From NCBI RefSeq assembly GCF_001612635.1, contig NZ_BDAV01000006.1:186001-250000 (forward strand): DNA of 64,000 nucleotides, in the 5' to 3' direction. Positions 50,371 through 62,418 of this stretch are shown in pieces (the first letter of the stretch is position 1; each line of letters starts with the position of its first letter). This DNA is from Nocardia africana NBRC 100379. GTDB taxonomy: Bacteria; Actinomycetota; Actinomycetes; Mycobacteriales; Mycobacteriaceae. The notes beneath the pieces are model-generated. The model did no database searches. It saw only the letters and a list, made by a program, of their open reading frames with translations, and was not told the origin of the DNA. Position numbers and translations under genes: made by a program.

Positions 50371-50515
50371 CAGCCAATGGGAGAACCTCCCGGATATCCT
50401 CGGATGAAGCGGGCGCCCCACACTTTGACGTGGGACAAATCGCAAACCTCCTGACCTGCATAAACAAGGTGAGCGCAGACGGTTCGAACCCCCGACCGCT
50501 GGTGTGTAAGACCAG
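50371..50515. repeat. Left copy of the tRNA-Val flank repeat (attL-like)
   Basis: This stretch matches 54407-54565 in order and direction: CAGCCAATGGGAGAAC, a short frame end ending in ILG-stop, a GTGGG/CCCAC stem and then, at 50470-50515, TTCGAACCCCCGACCGCTGG and TGTGTAA, the 3' half of tRNA-Val with a few mismatches. It marks the left border of the inserted 4-kb segment. Confidence 0.8.
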
Positions 50516-50967
50516 AAACCACTCCCCGCGGAAGTCATGTCGTCCATGTGCAGATTCGCAACACGAATCCCTGCACTACATGCCTGCTTCATGCACCGAG
50601 GAGGGGACACAGCGGAACACGAAACCACACATAGACAACGTACCTGCCCCACGACGAGCGCAAGCTGCCCCACGCCGACCCCTGTCGAGAAAACCGTTCT
50701 GGTGGTCGCATACGTGATGCAGGGGCAGCCATCCGGAAGGCCGCCAGCAATCGCCCAACTGCTCTGCGCGTGTCTGGCGTCATACGCACATCGACCCCCA
50801 AAAAATCTCAAAGGGCCGTTACGGCGCGCTTTCAAATCGCGAACCTACCAGCCGGTATGATCCGATAAGAAGGCTTACCGGCCCACGTCCGCCCCGAAAC
50901 TGCGCCTCCCACGATCAATGCCTGCAACTTGCAGCTTTCATCGGCGCCTTACTGGCATGATATGTGA
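50516..50967. other. Gene-free stretch upstream of the ariA-like gene
   Basis: Open frames here are short and carry no family signal. The base composition drops toward the right. The promoter of the defence pair should lie in the last 100 bases, but no clear -35/-10 pair stands out. Confidence 0.4.
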
Positions 50968-52341
50968 GTGACAACCACAGAGCCGCTGACACTCGTAAGC
51001 GCACACGTCGAGAGGGTGCTTGGCGAATACGATCACCATCTAGATTTTCCGAAGGACAAAGAATTCGTCATAATCTATGGCCCGAATGGCGTCGGCAAGA
51101 CGAAGTTCTTGGAAATTCTTCATGCCGCATCTCAGATTAGCGGACGCGACTTGGCGATGCTGCCATTTTCAAAAGCAACGCTCCGATATTCTAACGGGTC
51201 GATCATGACTATCTCAAATGAGTACTTTCATCCAGGATATAGCGAGATAGGGCAGTCGCCTCAACTCCTTAGATTCAGGCTCGAATCCGGCGGGAAGGTA
51301 CTCGGGACATATACCTACGAGGGAGACAGATCGGAGGAATGGCTGACATCGCATACGACATGGCGACCAGTTGGTCGCAACTTTTGGGAGGATCAGTCAG
51401 ATGGTGAGGTAACGACTTTAGATGACTTGGAAAGGCGCTACCCCGATCTTCGGCAGAATCGTCCACGCCAGTCGAAGATTCCGGATGCAATTATGGCGTT
51501 CAAGTCCACCATCCCGAGCTTCCTGATTGAGACGCAACGTCTGAGAATAGAGTCATTAACTACCGATCGAGAGCGGCGTGCCTTTGAATTCGACCTAATC
51601 CGAGGGGAGCGCAGAAAAAGGCGGCCTTCATCTAAGATCGCACAACAAGCGGAAAAAATGCGCAGCCTTATCAATGACGCGCAGACCGAGCATTCAAAGA
51701 TAACCCAGCAACTAGATAGAACATTTCCGAACCGCGTACTCGAAGCTTCCGAAAACTCACGCGTCGAAGACGCGGAAGTGCGCCGCAGATACAACGACCA
51801 AAACAGCTTCCGCAGCCGCTTAGCACCCGTTGCTTCAGTATCCCTCGAAGATGCGCTTTCACTCCCCGATAGACAGCTGCTGGACTGGGAACTGCAACTC
51901 CTTAGTCTTTATCTCGTTGATACAGACAAAAAGCTTGCACCATTCGAAACGCTACTCCAGAAGATCGAGCTATTAGAGAGTATAGTCAACTCTCGTCTAC
52001 TTAACAAACGAATTCAAGTAACAGCAAGTGAAGGCCTCAAAGTCGTGCACGAGACAAGCGGGGACCGCATAAATCTGGACGCATTGTCGTCCGGCGAGCA
52101 ACACGAGATAATCCTCATGTTCGATCTCCTTTTCAATGTTCCACGAGGAGCCCTAGTCTTAATCGACGAACCAGAAATATCGCTACACGTCGTTTGGCAA
52201 CTTGCATTTATTCCGGACGTTCGACGTATCGCAGAGGTGGCTGGATTCCGTTTCGTTGTAGCGACACACTCTCCGCAGATCATAAATGACATGTGGGAGC
52301 AGGCCGTGCGCCTTGGGCCTTCGGAGGCGGCGTTTTCGTGA
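50968..52341 (+). CDS. ariA: AAA/ABC-type ATPase of a PARIS-like defence system (AriA-like)
   Basis: 457 residues from a GTG at 50968. Walker A GPNGVGKT at 38-45, ABC signature LSSGEQ near 373, Walker B LVLIDEPE near 396 and switch ATHSPQII near 432, with a charged helical insert between: the OLD/SMC-like layout of AriA. In PARIS, AriA assembles as an ATPase scaffold that holds AriB and releases it when a phage anti-restriction protein is sensed. The stop overlaps the next start. Lower GC content and different codon use than flanking genes point to horizontal transfer. A different ATPase-nuclease system (OLD/Gabija-like) is less likely because of the DUF4435 partner. Confidence 0.82.
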   Translation: MTTTEPLTLVSAHVERVLGEYDHHLDFPKDKEFVIIYGPNGVGKTKFLEILHAASQISGRDLAMLPFSKATLRYSNGSIMTISNEYFHPGYSEIGQSPQLLRFRLESGGKVLGTYTYEGDRSEEWLTSHTTWRPVGRNFWEDQSDGEVTTLDDLERRYPDLRQNRPRQSKIPDAIMAFKSTIPSFLIETQRLRIESLTTDRERRAFEFDLIRGERRKRRPSSKIAQQAEKMRSLINDAQTEHSKITQQLDRTFPNRVLEASENSRVEDAEVRRRYNDQNSFRSRLAPVASVSLEDALSLPDRQLLDWELQLLSLYLVDTDKKLAPFETLLQKIELLESIVNSRLLNKRIQVTASEGLKVVHETSGDRINLDALSSGEQHEIILMFDLLFNVPRGALVLIDEPEISLHVVWQLAFIPDVRRIAEVAGFRFVVATHSPQIINDMWEQAVRLGPSEAAFS

Positions 52342-53192
52342 AAGAAGCATTAAATGGGAACACTCTGTTCAATTTGATAGCCATGGTTCGTCAGGAAATT
52401 AGATTGCCAATACTTGTCGTTGAGGGCGATGATGACTATTTCGTCCTCGAGAAGCACAAGAGCGACGACTTGTATCTAATAACAGGAGGGGGCGGGCGTC
52501 CAATGGTATTGGCCGCGGCTGCACTTGCGCAGCGTCACTCGCTACCTGCGGTCAAATTCTTAGCGGACGCCGACTTCGATAGATTCGTTAATCCGGCACA
52601 TGCACATCCCGAAAATGTAGTCTTATCCCACCATCACGATTTTTTCATGGATTTAATCTTCGCGCAGCCTCACATCATAGACTGGGTTATACAAACACAC
52701 TACAGGAGTGCGCTACGTCGAAACGGAAACACAGCTCAACCGCCGGAGCTGAGAAAGATGGCCGTCCTATTAGCGGCGCGGCTCGCAGCTCTCCGAATAG
52801 TGAATGAACGCAAGGGTCTAGGGCTGAATCTCAAAGAATTCCCATTCGGCAAATTTCGTTCACTTGAGCCCACTGTCGATGCGATTGCACGGATCGCCAT
52901 CGAAAGATCGGATACCGCACTATCTGTAGACGAACTTGTGTTAGAGATAGAGGAGGAGTCAGCTCACAAGTCTGCGGAGATTAATTTCCTCGTCGGTGAC
53001 CATGACTTTTTCCGCGCCCTTGCGCGCGTACTCGACCAGTACAAAATTAAAGTTTCGGACACCACTCTATGCAGCAGTTTCATATCCGCTTTAAATTGCG
53101 GATTGATAATGACCGCTAAGTGGTACGAAACTATCACACACTGGTGCTCAACCTATGGATATACCGCCTTCAGGTGCCCCTGCCTGAATTAG
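52338..53192 (+). CDS. ariB: DUF4435 TOPRIM-like nuclease of a PARIS-like system (AriB-like)
   Basis: 284 residues from a GTG at 52338 that overlaps the ATPase stop (GTGA). The TOPRIM-like acidic sites are E29 (LPILVVEGDDDYFVLEKH) and D77/D79 (VKFLADADFDRF), typical of DUF4435. In known PARIS systems the released AriB is a toxic nuclease that cuts host tRNA and stops phage growth. Same low GC as its partner. The C-terminal half is helical with no further motif that I know. Assignment rests on the gene pair, size and motifs together. Confidence 0.82.
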   Translation: MKEALNGNTLFNLIAMVRQEIRLPILVVEGDDDYFVLEKHKSDDLYLITGGGGRPMVLAAAALAQRHSLPAVKFLADADFDRFVNPAHAHPENVVLSHHHDFFMDLIFAQPHIIDWVIQTHYRSALRRNGNTAQPPELRKMAVLLAARLAALRIVNERKGLGLNLKEFPFGKFRSLEPTVDAIARIAIERSDTALSVDELVLEIEEESAHKSAEINFLVGDHDFFRALARVLDQYKIKVSDTTLCSSFISALNCGLIMTAKWYETITHWCSTYGYTAFRCPCLN

Positions 53193-53290
53193 TTCCGCAA
53201 ACGCTAGTGTGCCCTGCGCTTGCGAATCCTCGCTGTCTAGCTGACCGGAAGGGCAGGCGCCGGTTGCGCGGGCGTGGTCGCAAACGCAAG

Positions 53291-53380
53291 CAGGAAGCTT
53301 GCTGCCGTGGGTCGGACTGGTCACGAACCGAACTCAGGCCAGCGATAGCATCGCCCGCCAAGCGAGTGGCAAGCTTCCTG
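53291..53380. repeat. Inverted repeat in the island
   Basis: CAGGAAGCTTGC (53291-53302) is perfectly complementary to GCAAGCTTCCTG (53369-53380), 66 bases apart, between ariB and the endonuclease relic. It may be a hairpin terminator with a long loop or a scar of a lost element. Confidence 0.45.
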
Positions 53381-54345
53381 TGCCAGGATGGCACGAGTCC
53401 AGGCTTCTGGCACCTATGCCCGAGGGGCAAGTCAACCATCTTGCCAGCCGATGGATCATCTGACGGCAGTTGGCGCACAACAGCACAAGATCGACCAGCG
53501 TTGTCTCGATCCGGCCGGTAGTGTGCAGCGGTACAGCATGATGCACGTGAATGTAGCCGTTACCCACGCCCGGATAGGCTAATTCAAAGTCGAATCCGCA
53601 CGCTTCGCAGCTGATACATCCGCGCTCACTCCGCGACTAAGCAAATCTGGCTGCGGCGCAATTGGGGATCGCGGTCGTATACAACTGCCATCCGTCGAAT
53701 AGCCTTGCCCTCGACTGCGGAAGCGAGTTCGCCCGCGAACATCGTCTCAGCATCCGGGATATCCGCCGACTCCTCGTCACCGATTTCATACCCCAGCGAC
53801 AATCCAAATTCTCCGTTTGCGCGGAGCTCGACAGCGAGCGCATGCATCCTTTCCGGGTCCTCGGCAAACACAGCAGCGATACGTTCCGACAGCTTTCCGC
53901 CAAGCGTGGCTGCCCCGCGATAATCCGGATGCGACGTCCCCAGACCTCGATCCTGCGATGAACTCTGTTGCTACTCCGGTACTCGGGGATGCTCGATGCA
54001 TAAGATCACTGGGGGAGCGCACCAGCTGAGATAACTCAGCCACACGTGGATCTGACTCACATACCGGTCGCCAGCGGTTCTGGTAGAGAAGATCGCCCGC
54101 CAAAACCTGTCCCTCGGTCTTCCAGTCCATCTTGCCTGTGACCCCGAACCCGAATTGCTGCAGCCGGCTCATGACGCCCACGCCGCCAGTGAAGTCCTTA
54201 AAACGCTTCTCGTCGCCGGTCGCGAACCCGTACGCCACGCCACGATCGCTTTTGAGTCGTACGCCCGGCTGTTGTGAAGCAGGACGTACTCGCGGGCCGA
54301 GTCAAAGCTATACGTTCGCAGCAACCCCCGCCGTAACCGCGATTC
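53334..54345 (-). pseudogene. Frameshifted ScoMcrA-like HNH endonuclease
   Basis: On the minus strand one protein can be read across frames. It starts with FDSAREYVLLHNSRAYDSKAI (head domain), then, after a shift near 54245, GVAYGFATGDEKRFKDFTGG and VLAGDLLYQNRWRPV. After a second shift near 53955 come TSHPDYRGAATLGGKLSERI and later RSQICLVAE. After a third near 53628 comes the HNH core CISCEACGFDFELAY, GYIHVHHAVPLHTTG and VLLCANCRQMIHR. Order and motifs match McrA/ScoMcrA-like modification-dependent nucleases. At least three frameshifts make it inactive, unless some are sequencing errors. Confidence 0.78.
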
Positions 54346-54406
54346 TGCTGTTCATCTGGTCACCGAGCACTGCGCTGGCGGTGGTGTCCTACGCGAGCCT
54401 CGCTGA

Positions 54407-54565
54407 CAGCCAATGGGAGAACGTCCGGAACATCCTCGGTTGAACCGGGCGCTCCACGAATGCCCCACGCTTTCGCCGTGGGGCACATTGCAAGCCTTCC
54501 GACCTGCACAAACGAAGTGGGCGCAGAGGGGTTCGAACCCCCGACCGCTGGTGTGTAAAACCAGT
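54407..54565. repeat. Right copy of the tRNA-Val flank repeat (attR-like)
   Basis: Counterpart of 50371-50515. It begins CAGCCAATGGGAGAAC, includes the hairpin GCCCCACG/CGTGGGGC (near 54464-54484) and runs into the intact tRNA-Val gene up to its anticodon stem. The intact tRNA on this side shows which copy is the native site. Confidence 0.8.
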
Positions 54566-54589
54566 GCTCTACCACTGAGCTATACGCCC
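54518..54589 (-). tRNA. tRNA-Val (anticodon TAC)
   Basis: A full cloverleaf reads on the minus strand: acceptor GGGCGTA pairing with TGCGCCC, D-arm GCTCAGTGGTAGAGC, anticodon arm CTGGT-TTTACAC-ACCAG with anticodon TAC, and T-arm with GGTTCGAAC. CCA is not encoded. Its 3' half is duplicated at 50470-50515, the expected trace of an element integrated at a tRNA 3' end. Confidence 0.95.
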
Positions 54590-54592
54590 GGA

Positions 54593-54617
54593 CTTCACCG
54601 GCCGGGCGGCGGTGAAG
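54593..54617. terminator. Hairpin between ahpE and tRNA-Val
   Basis: CTTCACCG (54593-54600) pairs with CGGTGAAG (54610-54617) around 9 bases. It lies after the ahpE stop on the minus strand. Confidence 0.55.
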
Positions 54618-54663
54618 ATGGTGTGCTGCGCGGGGCCGGGATTCCGGGACCGTGCGCGGCGGT

Positions 54664-55128
54664 TCATGAATCTAGTGCAGTGAGCGCTTTCTCCCAAGCC
54701 GCCTGGTCACGGGGCTCGCCGGGGCCGTTCATTTCGGCGAAACGGATTATTCCGTCCTTGTCCACGACGAAGGTGCCGCGGTTGGGGAAGCCGGTTTTGT
54801 CGTTGAAGACACCGTAGGCCTGAGTGACGGCGCCGTGCGGCCAGAAATCCGACAGCAGCGGGAACGTGTAGCCCTGCTCGGCCGCCCAGATCTTGTGGGT
54901 GGGCGGGGGTCCGACGGAGATGGCGAGGATCTCGGCGTTGTCGTTCTGGAACTTCGGCAGTTCGTCGCGCACCTTGCACAGCTCACCCTGGCAGATGCCG
55001 GTAAACGCCAGCGGGTAGAAGACGATCAGGACATTCTTGTGGCCCCGATAATCGGCGAGGCTCACATCCTGGTTGTTCTGATCCTTCAGCGTGAATTCCG
55101 GTGCGGCCGTACCTACTTCGAGCGGCAT
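54664..55128 (-). CDS. ahpE: AhpE-type 1-Cys peroxiredoxin
   Basis: 154 residues, close in length to M. tuberculosis AhpE (153). The peroxidatic cysteine lies in YPLAFTGICQGELCKVRD; AAPEFTLKDQNNQDVSLADYRG and FNDKTGFPNRGTFVVDKDG are the usual flanking blocks. It reduces hydroperoxides and peroxynitrite in the cytosol, recycled by mycothiol/mycoredoxin in this group. Same neighbourhood as Rv2238c. Confidence 0.95.
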   Translation of the reverse strand: MPLEVGTAAPEFTLKDQNNQDVSLADYRGHKNVLIVFYPLAFTGICQGELCKVRDELPKFQNDNAEILAISVGPPPTHKIWAAEQGYTFPLLSDFWPHGAVTQAYGVFNDKTGFPNRGTFVVDKDGIIRFAEMNGPGEPRDQAAWEKALTALDS

Positions 55129-55207
55129 GCGCAGTCCTCCTGTCTTCGACGGCGGGCTGTTCCGGTACTCGGCGGCCGCCCGTGCGAAACAATAGTCACG
55201 CGGTGGA

Positions 55208-55630
55208 TCAGCGCTGCTTCGAGGGCGTCTTGGGCTGCATCAGCTTGGTGCCGGTCCAGGTGCCGAGGCTGACCGGTGTGGTCGACGTCAACCCCGCAGT
55301 GGGGGCGGATTCGGCGATCTCGCTGGGATCGACATGCCCGGGCTGGCCGGTCTTGGGGGTGAGCACCCACACGACACCGTCCTCGGCGAGCGGACCGATG
55401 GCATCCATCAGTTCGTCGACCAGGTCCCCGTCTCCGTCGCGCCACCACAGCAGTACGACGTCGATCACCTCGTCGGTGTCCTCGTCGAGTAGCTCGGAGC
55501 CGATCGCGTCCTCGACAGACGCCCTCAACTCGTCTGCGGTGTCCTCGTCCCAGCCCAACTCCTGAACCGCCATGCCGTGGGCAATGCCAAGCTTCTGAGC
55601 GTAGTTCTGCGCGTCCGCCGCGGCGACCAC
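55208..55630 (-). CDS. DUF3052 protein (Rv2239c-like)
   Basis: 140 residues from a GTG at 55630 with GAGGAGGA seven bases upstream; the open frame reaches 55693 but without a better site. DAQNYAQKLGIAHGMAVQELGWDED, VIDVVLLWWRDGDGDLVDELMDA and VWVLTPKTGQPGHVDPSEIAESAPTAGLT are conserved DUF3052 blocks. Acidic, cytosolic, function unknown. It holds the position of Rv2239c next to ahpE and aceE. Confidence 0.88.
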   Translation of the reverse strand: MVAAADAQNYAQKLGIAHGMAVQELGWDEDTADELRASVEDAIGSELLDEDTDEVIDVVLLWWRDGDGDLVDELMDAIGPLAEDGVVWVLTPKTGQPGHVDPSEIAESAPTAGLTSTTPVSLGTWTGTKLMQPKTPSKQR

Positions 55631-55807
55631 GGTGGTGTCCTCCTCAACTCCCGACAACAGATAGTTGCAAGCGAACATGGTTATCGGCCGCAACGCAAGC
55701 CGATCCGCCCAAATAACCTCCGAAATGTCGCGGACCCATGCCCCGGGGCGAAGCGTGCAGAGGCGGTTCGCAACGCCCTGAGCGGCCCCGGGACATCCGT
55801 TTCCCGG

Positions 55808-56365
55808 TTATCGCGCCGGGCATGCGGTACGCACCGCGTTCAGCGCGTCGTTGACTCGCTTACTGGCGTCGTTGAGCATGCCGACCGGTGCGGTATAGGT
55901 CATCTTGCGGGATTCGCCGGCCAGGCCGCGGGCGGCGTTGACATATTCGGTGAGCTTCTGCGCCAGATCCGGGGGTAGCGCGTCGCCGGTCACGGTGACC
56001 CGCCCCTCCACGGTCCGCGCGGCGTCCTCGAGGGTCTGGGCGGCGGCATCGCGCTTGGCGTCCTGGTCGGGAGCGTTCGCGTCGTGCGCGTCGACGAAGT
56101 CGTTGTACTTCGTCACCGCGGCGCCGGTGGTCTCACGGAACGGCGTGCAGTTGTCGGCGACGGCTTTCGACTGTGCGGCAGCCTTTTTCGACGAGGTGGC
56201 CGCGGCCGAGGACGACGCCATCTCGCTCCGGAACGCGGCCGCGTCCGCCTGGTTCACCGTCGCGGTACCGTGGACAGCGGTAGAGCATCCTGCCACCACC
56301 AGTCCGGTGCCGACCGCCAAGGTCGCGCACATCAGTCCGAACCCGCGTGGGTTCAGCAGTTTCAT
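55808..56365 (-). CDS. Putative lipoprotein
   Basis: 185 residues. Signal sequence MKLLNPRGFGLMCATLAVGTGLVVAGC ends in the lipobox VAGC, so it should be lipid-anchored. The mature part is helical, Ala-rich, with SSSAAATSSKKAAAQSKA and two cysteines (DNCTPF; RTACPAR) that may pair. It takes the place of Rv2240c in the M. tuberculosis order. Function unknown. Confidence 0.75.
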   Translation of the reverse strand: MKLLNPRGFGLMCATLAVGTGLVVAGCSTAVHGTATVNQADAAAFRSEMASSSAAATSSKKAAAQSKAVADNCTPFRETTGAAVTKYNDFVDAHDANAPDQDAKRDAAAQTLEDAARTVEGRVTVTGDALPPDLAQKLTEYVNAARGLAGESRKMTYTAPVGMLNDASKRVNDALNAVRTACPAR

Positions 56366-56603
56366 CGTCCTCCCCGCTTCTCGAGCAGTCGAAAGAGTGT
56401 CCTGTGGCGAGCTTCGCTGCAGCGAGCGTCACAGCCTAGCGAACGGTACTGGATTTACGGCTGACATGATGACCTGGGACGCATCATCGACAAGGATGTG
56501 AGGTGCGCCCCAAACCGTGAGCGACGGACGGCCCGCACACCAGCGGTGCTGCCCGGGGTTAGAGCCATCAGCTTGTCCACCCCCTGTACGAGGAGCATTG
56601 ATT

Positions 56604-59528
<2,925 letters not shown>

Positions 59529-59533
59529 CCGTT

Positions 59534-59564
59534 CCGGTAGGGGCGCGAATCGCGCCCCTACCGG
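59534..59564 (+). terminator. Hairpin after aceE
   Basis: CCGGTAGGGGCGCG (59534-59547) and CGCGCCCCTACCGG (59551-59564) form a perfect 14-bp stem with a 3-base loop, 5 bases after the aceE stop. It separates aceE from the regulator/FAS-II genes. Confidence 0.85.
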
Positions 59565-59606
59565 GGGGTTGCGGAACCGACCAGCGCGATGACGGAATAT
59601 TGAACA

Positions 59607-60935
59607 GTGGAACGTAAACCGCCGCGGCCTCGCCGGGTTTCCGAGGGGTCGTCCGAGCACGAGGTCTATCTGCCGACCGGGGCGCTCTCCCCCAATCGGC
59701 AAACCCGCGATCCGCTGCCGGACACCCTGCTGAAACGGGTGAAGCAGTTCTCCGGGCGGCTGTCCACCGAGGCGATCGCCTCGATGGAGGACCGGCTACC
59801 GTTCTTCGGCGATCTGGATGCCGCCCAGCGCGCGGGTGTGCAGATGCTGGTGCAGACCGCAGTGGTCAACTTCCTGGAGTGGTTGCAGGATCCGGAAAGC
59901 GATATCCGCTTCAGTCTCGACGCGTTCCAGGTGATCCCGCAGGACCTCGCCCGCCGGCTGACATTGCGGCAGACCGTCGACATGGTCCGGGTCGCGATGG
60001 AGTTCTTCGAACAGTGGCTGCCGGCGCTGGCCCGCAACGACCGCCAGCTGGTGGCGCTCACCGAGGCCGTGCTGCGCTACGGCCGCGAGCTCGGTTTCGC
60101 CGCGGCGTCGGTCTACGCCTCCGCGGCCGAATCACGCGGCGCCTGGGACACCCGCCTCGAGGCGCTGGTGGTCGACGCCGTGGTGCGCGGTGACACCGGC
60201 GCCGAAATGCTCTCGCGCGCGGCCACATTGAACTGGGATGCCACCGCCGCCGCGACGGTGCTGGTCGGCACGCCGCCGAAAGACCAAGTGGCCGTGGTGA
60301 GTTCGGTGCACGTCATCGCCGCCCGGCACGGCCGCGCGGCACTGGCGGTGGTGCAGGGTTCGCGGCTGGTGATGGTGGTCAGCGGCAATCTCGGCGATAC
60401 CGGCTATCCCTCGCCGTTCCTGATGGATCTACTCGCCGAAGCGTTTTCCGACGGTCCGGTGGTGATCGGGCCGACCATGCGCACGCTGTCCGCGGCGCAC
60501 GTCAGCGCGGTGGAGGCGATGGCCGGAATGGAGGCCGTGGTGGGCTGGCGGGCGGCGCCGCGACCGGTGCACGCCTCCGAACTTCTGCCCGAGCGAGCCC
60601 TGCTCGGCGATCGGGCTGCGGTCGACGCTCTCAACGAGTATCTTGTGCTACCGTTGGCCGCCGCCGGGTCGGCCTTGTCGGACACCCTCGACGCCTATCT
60701 CGATTGCGGTGGAGCGGTCGAGACATGTGCCCGGCAGCTGTTCGTTCATCCAAATACGGTCCGTTATCGACTCAAGCGCATCGCCGAGGTCACGGGCCGG
60801 GATCCCATGAATCCTCGTGACGCCTACGTGCTCCGAATCGCGGCAACGGTGGGTCGTTTGACACGAACCCGTAACGAATCGTCAACACCTGCCCCAGAAG
60901 ACTCGCAGGCAACTTTCTACGAAGATCGCCTGTAA
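59607..60935 (+). CDS. PucR-type regulator of the FAS-II locus (Rv2242-like)
   Basis: 442 residues from a GTG at 59607. The C-terminus carries the PucR HTH: YLDCGGAVETCARQLFVHPNTVRYRLKRIAEVTGRD. The middle (AATVLVGTPPKDQVAVVSSVHVIAARHGRAALAVV) is the CdaR/GGDEF-like part. The position between aceE and fabD is that of Rv2242, thought to be linked to control of the FAS-II genes. Third regulator of this class in the window. Confidence 0.92.
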   Translation: MERKPPRPRRVSEGSSEHEVYLPTGALSPNRQTRDPLPDTLLKRVKQFSGRLSTEAIASMEDRLPFFGDLDAAQRAGVQMLVQTAVVNFLEWLQDPESDIRFSLDAFQVIPQDLARRLTLRQTVDMVRVAMEFFEQWLPALARNDRQLVALTEAVLRYGRELGFAAASVYASAAESRGAWDTRLEALVVDAVVRGDTGAEMLSRAATLNWDATAAATVLVGTPPKDQVAVVSSVHVIAARHGRAALAVVQGSRLVMVVSGNLGDTGYPSPFLMDLLAEAFSDGPVVIGPTMRTLSAAHVSAVEAMAGMEAVVGWRAAPRPVHASELLPERALLGDRAAVDALNEYLVLPLAAAGSALSDTLDAYLDCGGAVETCARQLFVHPNTVRYRLKRIAEVTGRDPMNPRDAYVLRIAATVGRLTRTRNESSTPAPEDSQATFYEDRL

Positions 60936-61063
60936 CGGACATCGGGGCGCTGTCGATCGCCGCGACCCACGTGCCGTTTTGTGGGGTCCACACAAAAGCG
61001 TCGCTCAAACATCATCGGCGCCGACATCTCCACGGGCCCCCCTCACGGTGTTTTGTTAGAGGC

Positions 61064-61978
61064 GTGATCGCGTTGTTCGCCCCTGGACAGGGCTCTCAGA
61101 CACCCGGCATGCTCGCGCCATGGCTCGATCTTCCCGGCGCGCGTGACCGCCTCGAACTGTGGTCCAAGGCCTCCGGCCTGGATCTGCTCCGCCTCGGCAC
61201 CACAGCCACCGCGGAGGAGATCACCGATACCGCGGTGACCCAGCCGCTGGTCGTCGCCGCCGCGCTGCTGGCTTTCGCCGAGATTCCGCACGAAGCGGTT
61301 CCGGCGGATACGATCGTCGCCGGACATTCGGTCGGCGAGCTCGCCGCCGCAGCCGTCGCCGGCGTCGTCTCCCCCGATGACGCGGTGAAACTGGCCGCGA
61401 TTCGCGGTGCGGAGATGGCCAAGGCGTGTGCGCTGGTTCCGACCGGCATGTCCGCCGTGCTCGGTGGCGACGAAGCCGCCGTGCTCGACCGGCTCGCCGA
61501 ACTCGACCTGGTCCCGGCCAACCGCAACGCGGTCGGTCAGATCGTGGCGGCAGGCCGGCTGGATGCGCTGGCGGAACTGGCCGCGAACCCGCCGGAAAAG
61601 GCGCGGATTCGCGCGCTGCCCGTCGCCGGGGCCTTCCACACCGCGTTCATGGCACCCGCCCAGGACGCCGTGGCCGCGGCCATCTCCCAGATGGTCCCCG
61701 GTGAGCCGACCCGTACTCTGCTGTCGAACTACGACGGCAAGCCGGTCGACTCGGGCTCCGACGCCATCGAGAAGCTGGCCGCACAGGTGACCCGGCCCGT
61801 CCGGTGGGATCTGTGCACCGAAACCGTTCGCGCGGCAGGGGTTTCCGCGGTGGCCGAGTTGCCGCCGGCCGGAACCCTGGTCGGCATCGCCAAGCGGGAG
61901 CTCAAGGGCACCCCGAATCTGGCGCTGAAGACCCCCGAGAACATCCCCGCGTTTGTCGAGCTCTCGGCAACCGGCTAG
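61064..61978 (+). CDS. fabD: Malonyl-CoA:ACP transacylase
   Basis: 304 residues from a GTG at 61064. VIALFAPGQGSQTPGM at the start, the active-site serine in TIVAGHSVGELAAAAVAG and the histidine in VAGAFHTAFMAPA. It loads malonyl groups on AcpM for FAS-II elongation of meromycolate precursors. First gene of the fabD-acpM-kasA series. Confidence 0.96.
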   Translation: MIALFAPGQGSQTPGMLAPWLDLPGARDRLELWSKASGLDLLRLGTTATAEEITDTAVTQPLVVAAALLAFAEIPHEAVPADTIVAGHSVGELAAAAVAGVVSPDDAVKLAAIRGAEMAKACALVPTGMSAVLGGDEAAVLDRLAELDLVPANRNAVGQIVAAGRLDALAELAANPPEKARIRALPVAGAFHTAFMAPAQDAVAAAISQMVPGEPTRTLLSNYDGKPVDSGSDAIEKLAAQVTRPVRWDLCTETVRAAGVSAVAELPPAGTLVGIAKRELKGTPNLALKTPENIPAFVELSATG

Positions 61979-62108
61979 CTTTCCTCGCGGCTCGCAGTGA
62001 CGCGACCGTGAGCGAGCAGGACGAAACATTCGTCCACCTCGTACCGAAGAAATAATCGGACCTCCGATTCACGTCGGACCAACGAAAGAACAAGAAGGGA
62101 GCCACCAA

Positions 62109-62408
62109 GTGGCCGCTCTGACCCAGGAACAGATCGTCGAAGAGCTCGGCAAGATCATCGAAGAGGTGACCGGCATCGAGCCCTCCGAGGTGACGATCGA
62201 GAAGTCTTTCGTCGATGACCTGGACATCGACTCGCTGTCGATGGTCGAGATCGCCGTGCAGACCGAGGACAAGTACGGCGTGAAGATCCCCGACGAGGAT
62301 CTCGCCAGCCTCAAGACCGTGGGTGACGCCGTCTCCTACATCCAGAAGCTCGAGGCCGAGAACTCCGACGCGGCCGCCGAGCTCAAGGCCAAGTTCGACG
62401 CCCAGTAA
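62109..62408 (+). CDS. acpM: Meromycolate extension acyl carrier protein
   Basis: 99 residues from a GTG. The phosphopantetheine serine lies in [24 protein letters not shown] (DSL). The C-terminal tail beyond the usual ACP end ([16 protein letters not shown]) is typical of AcpM. It carries growing acyl chains in FAS-II. AGAAGGGAG-type ribosome site upstream. Confidence 0.97.
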   Translation: MAALTQEQIVEELGKIIEEVTGIEPSEVTIEKSFVDDLDIDSLSMVEIAVQTEDKYGVKIPDEDLASLKTVGDAVSYIQKLEAENSDAAAELKAKFDAQ

Positions 62409-62418
62409 GGCCGACACC

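Noticed and set aside
43591..50967. Biosynthetic gene cluster
   Set aside because: The genes are single regulators, an SDR, a crotonase and small proteins, with no synthase or synthetase.
54390..54443. Transposase end next to the tRNA (SLADSQWENVRNILG)
   Set aside because: It recalls the N-terminal LTDxQW block of IS5-type transposases, but only about 15 residues remain and no inverted repeats are seen, so no IS is claimed.
50371..54565. CRISPR array or phage in the tRNA-Val island
   Set aside because: There are only two long flank copies, no short regular repeats with spacers, and no phage structural or integrase gene.
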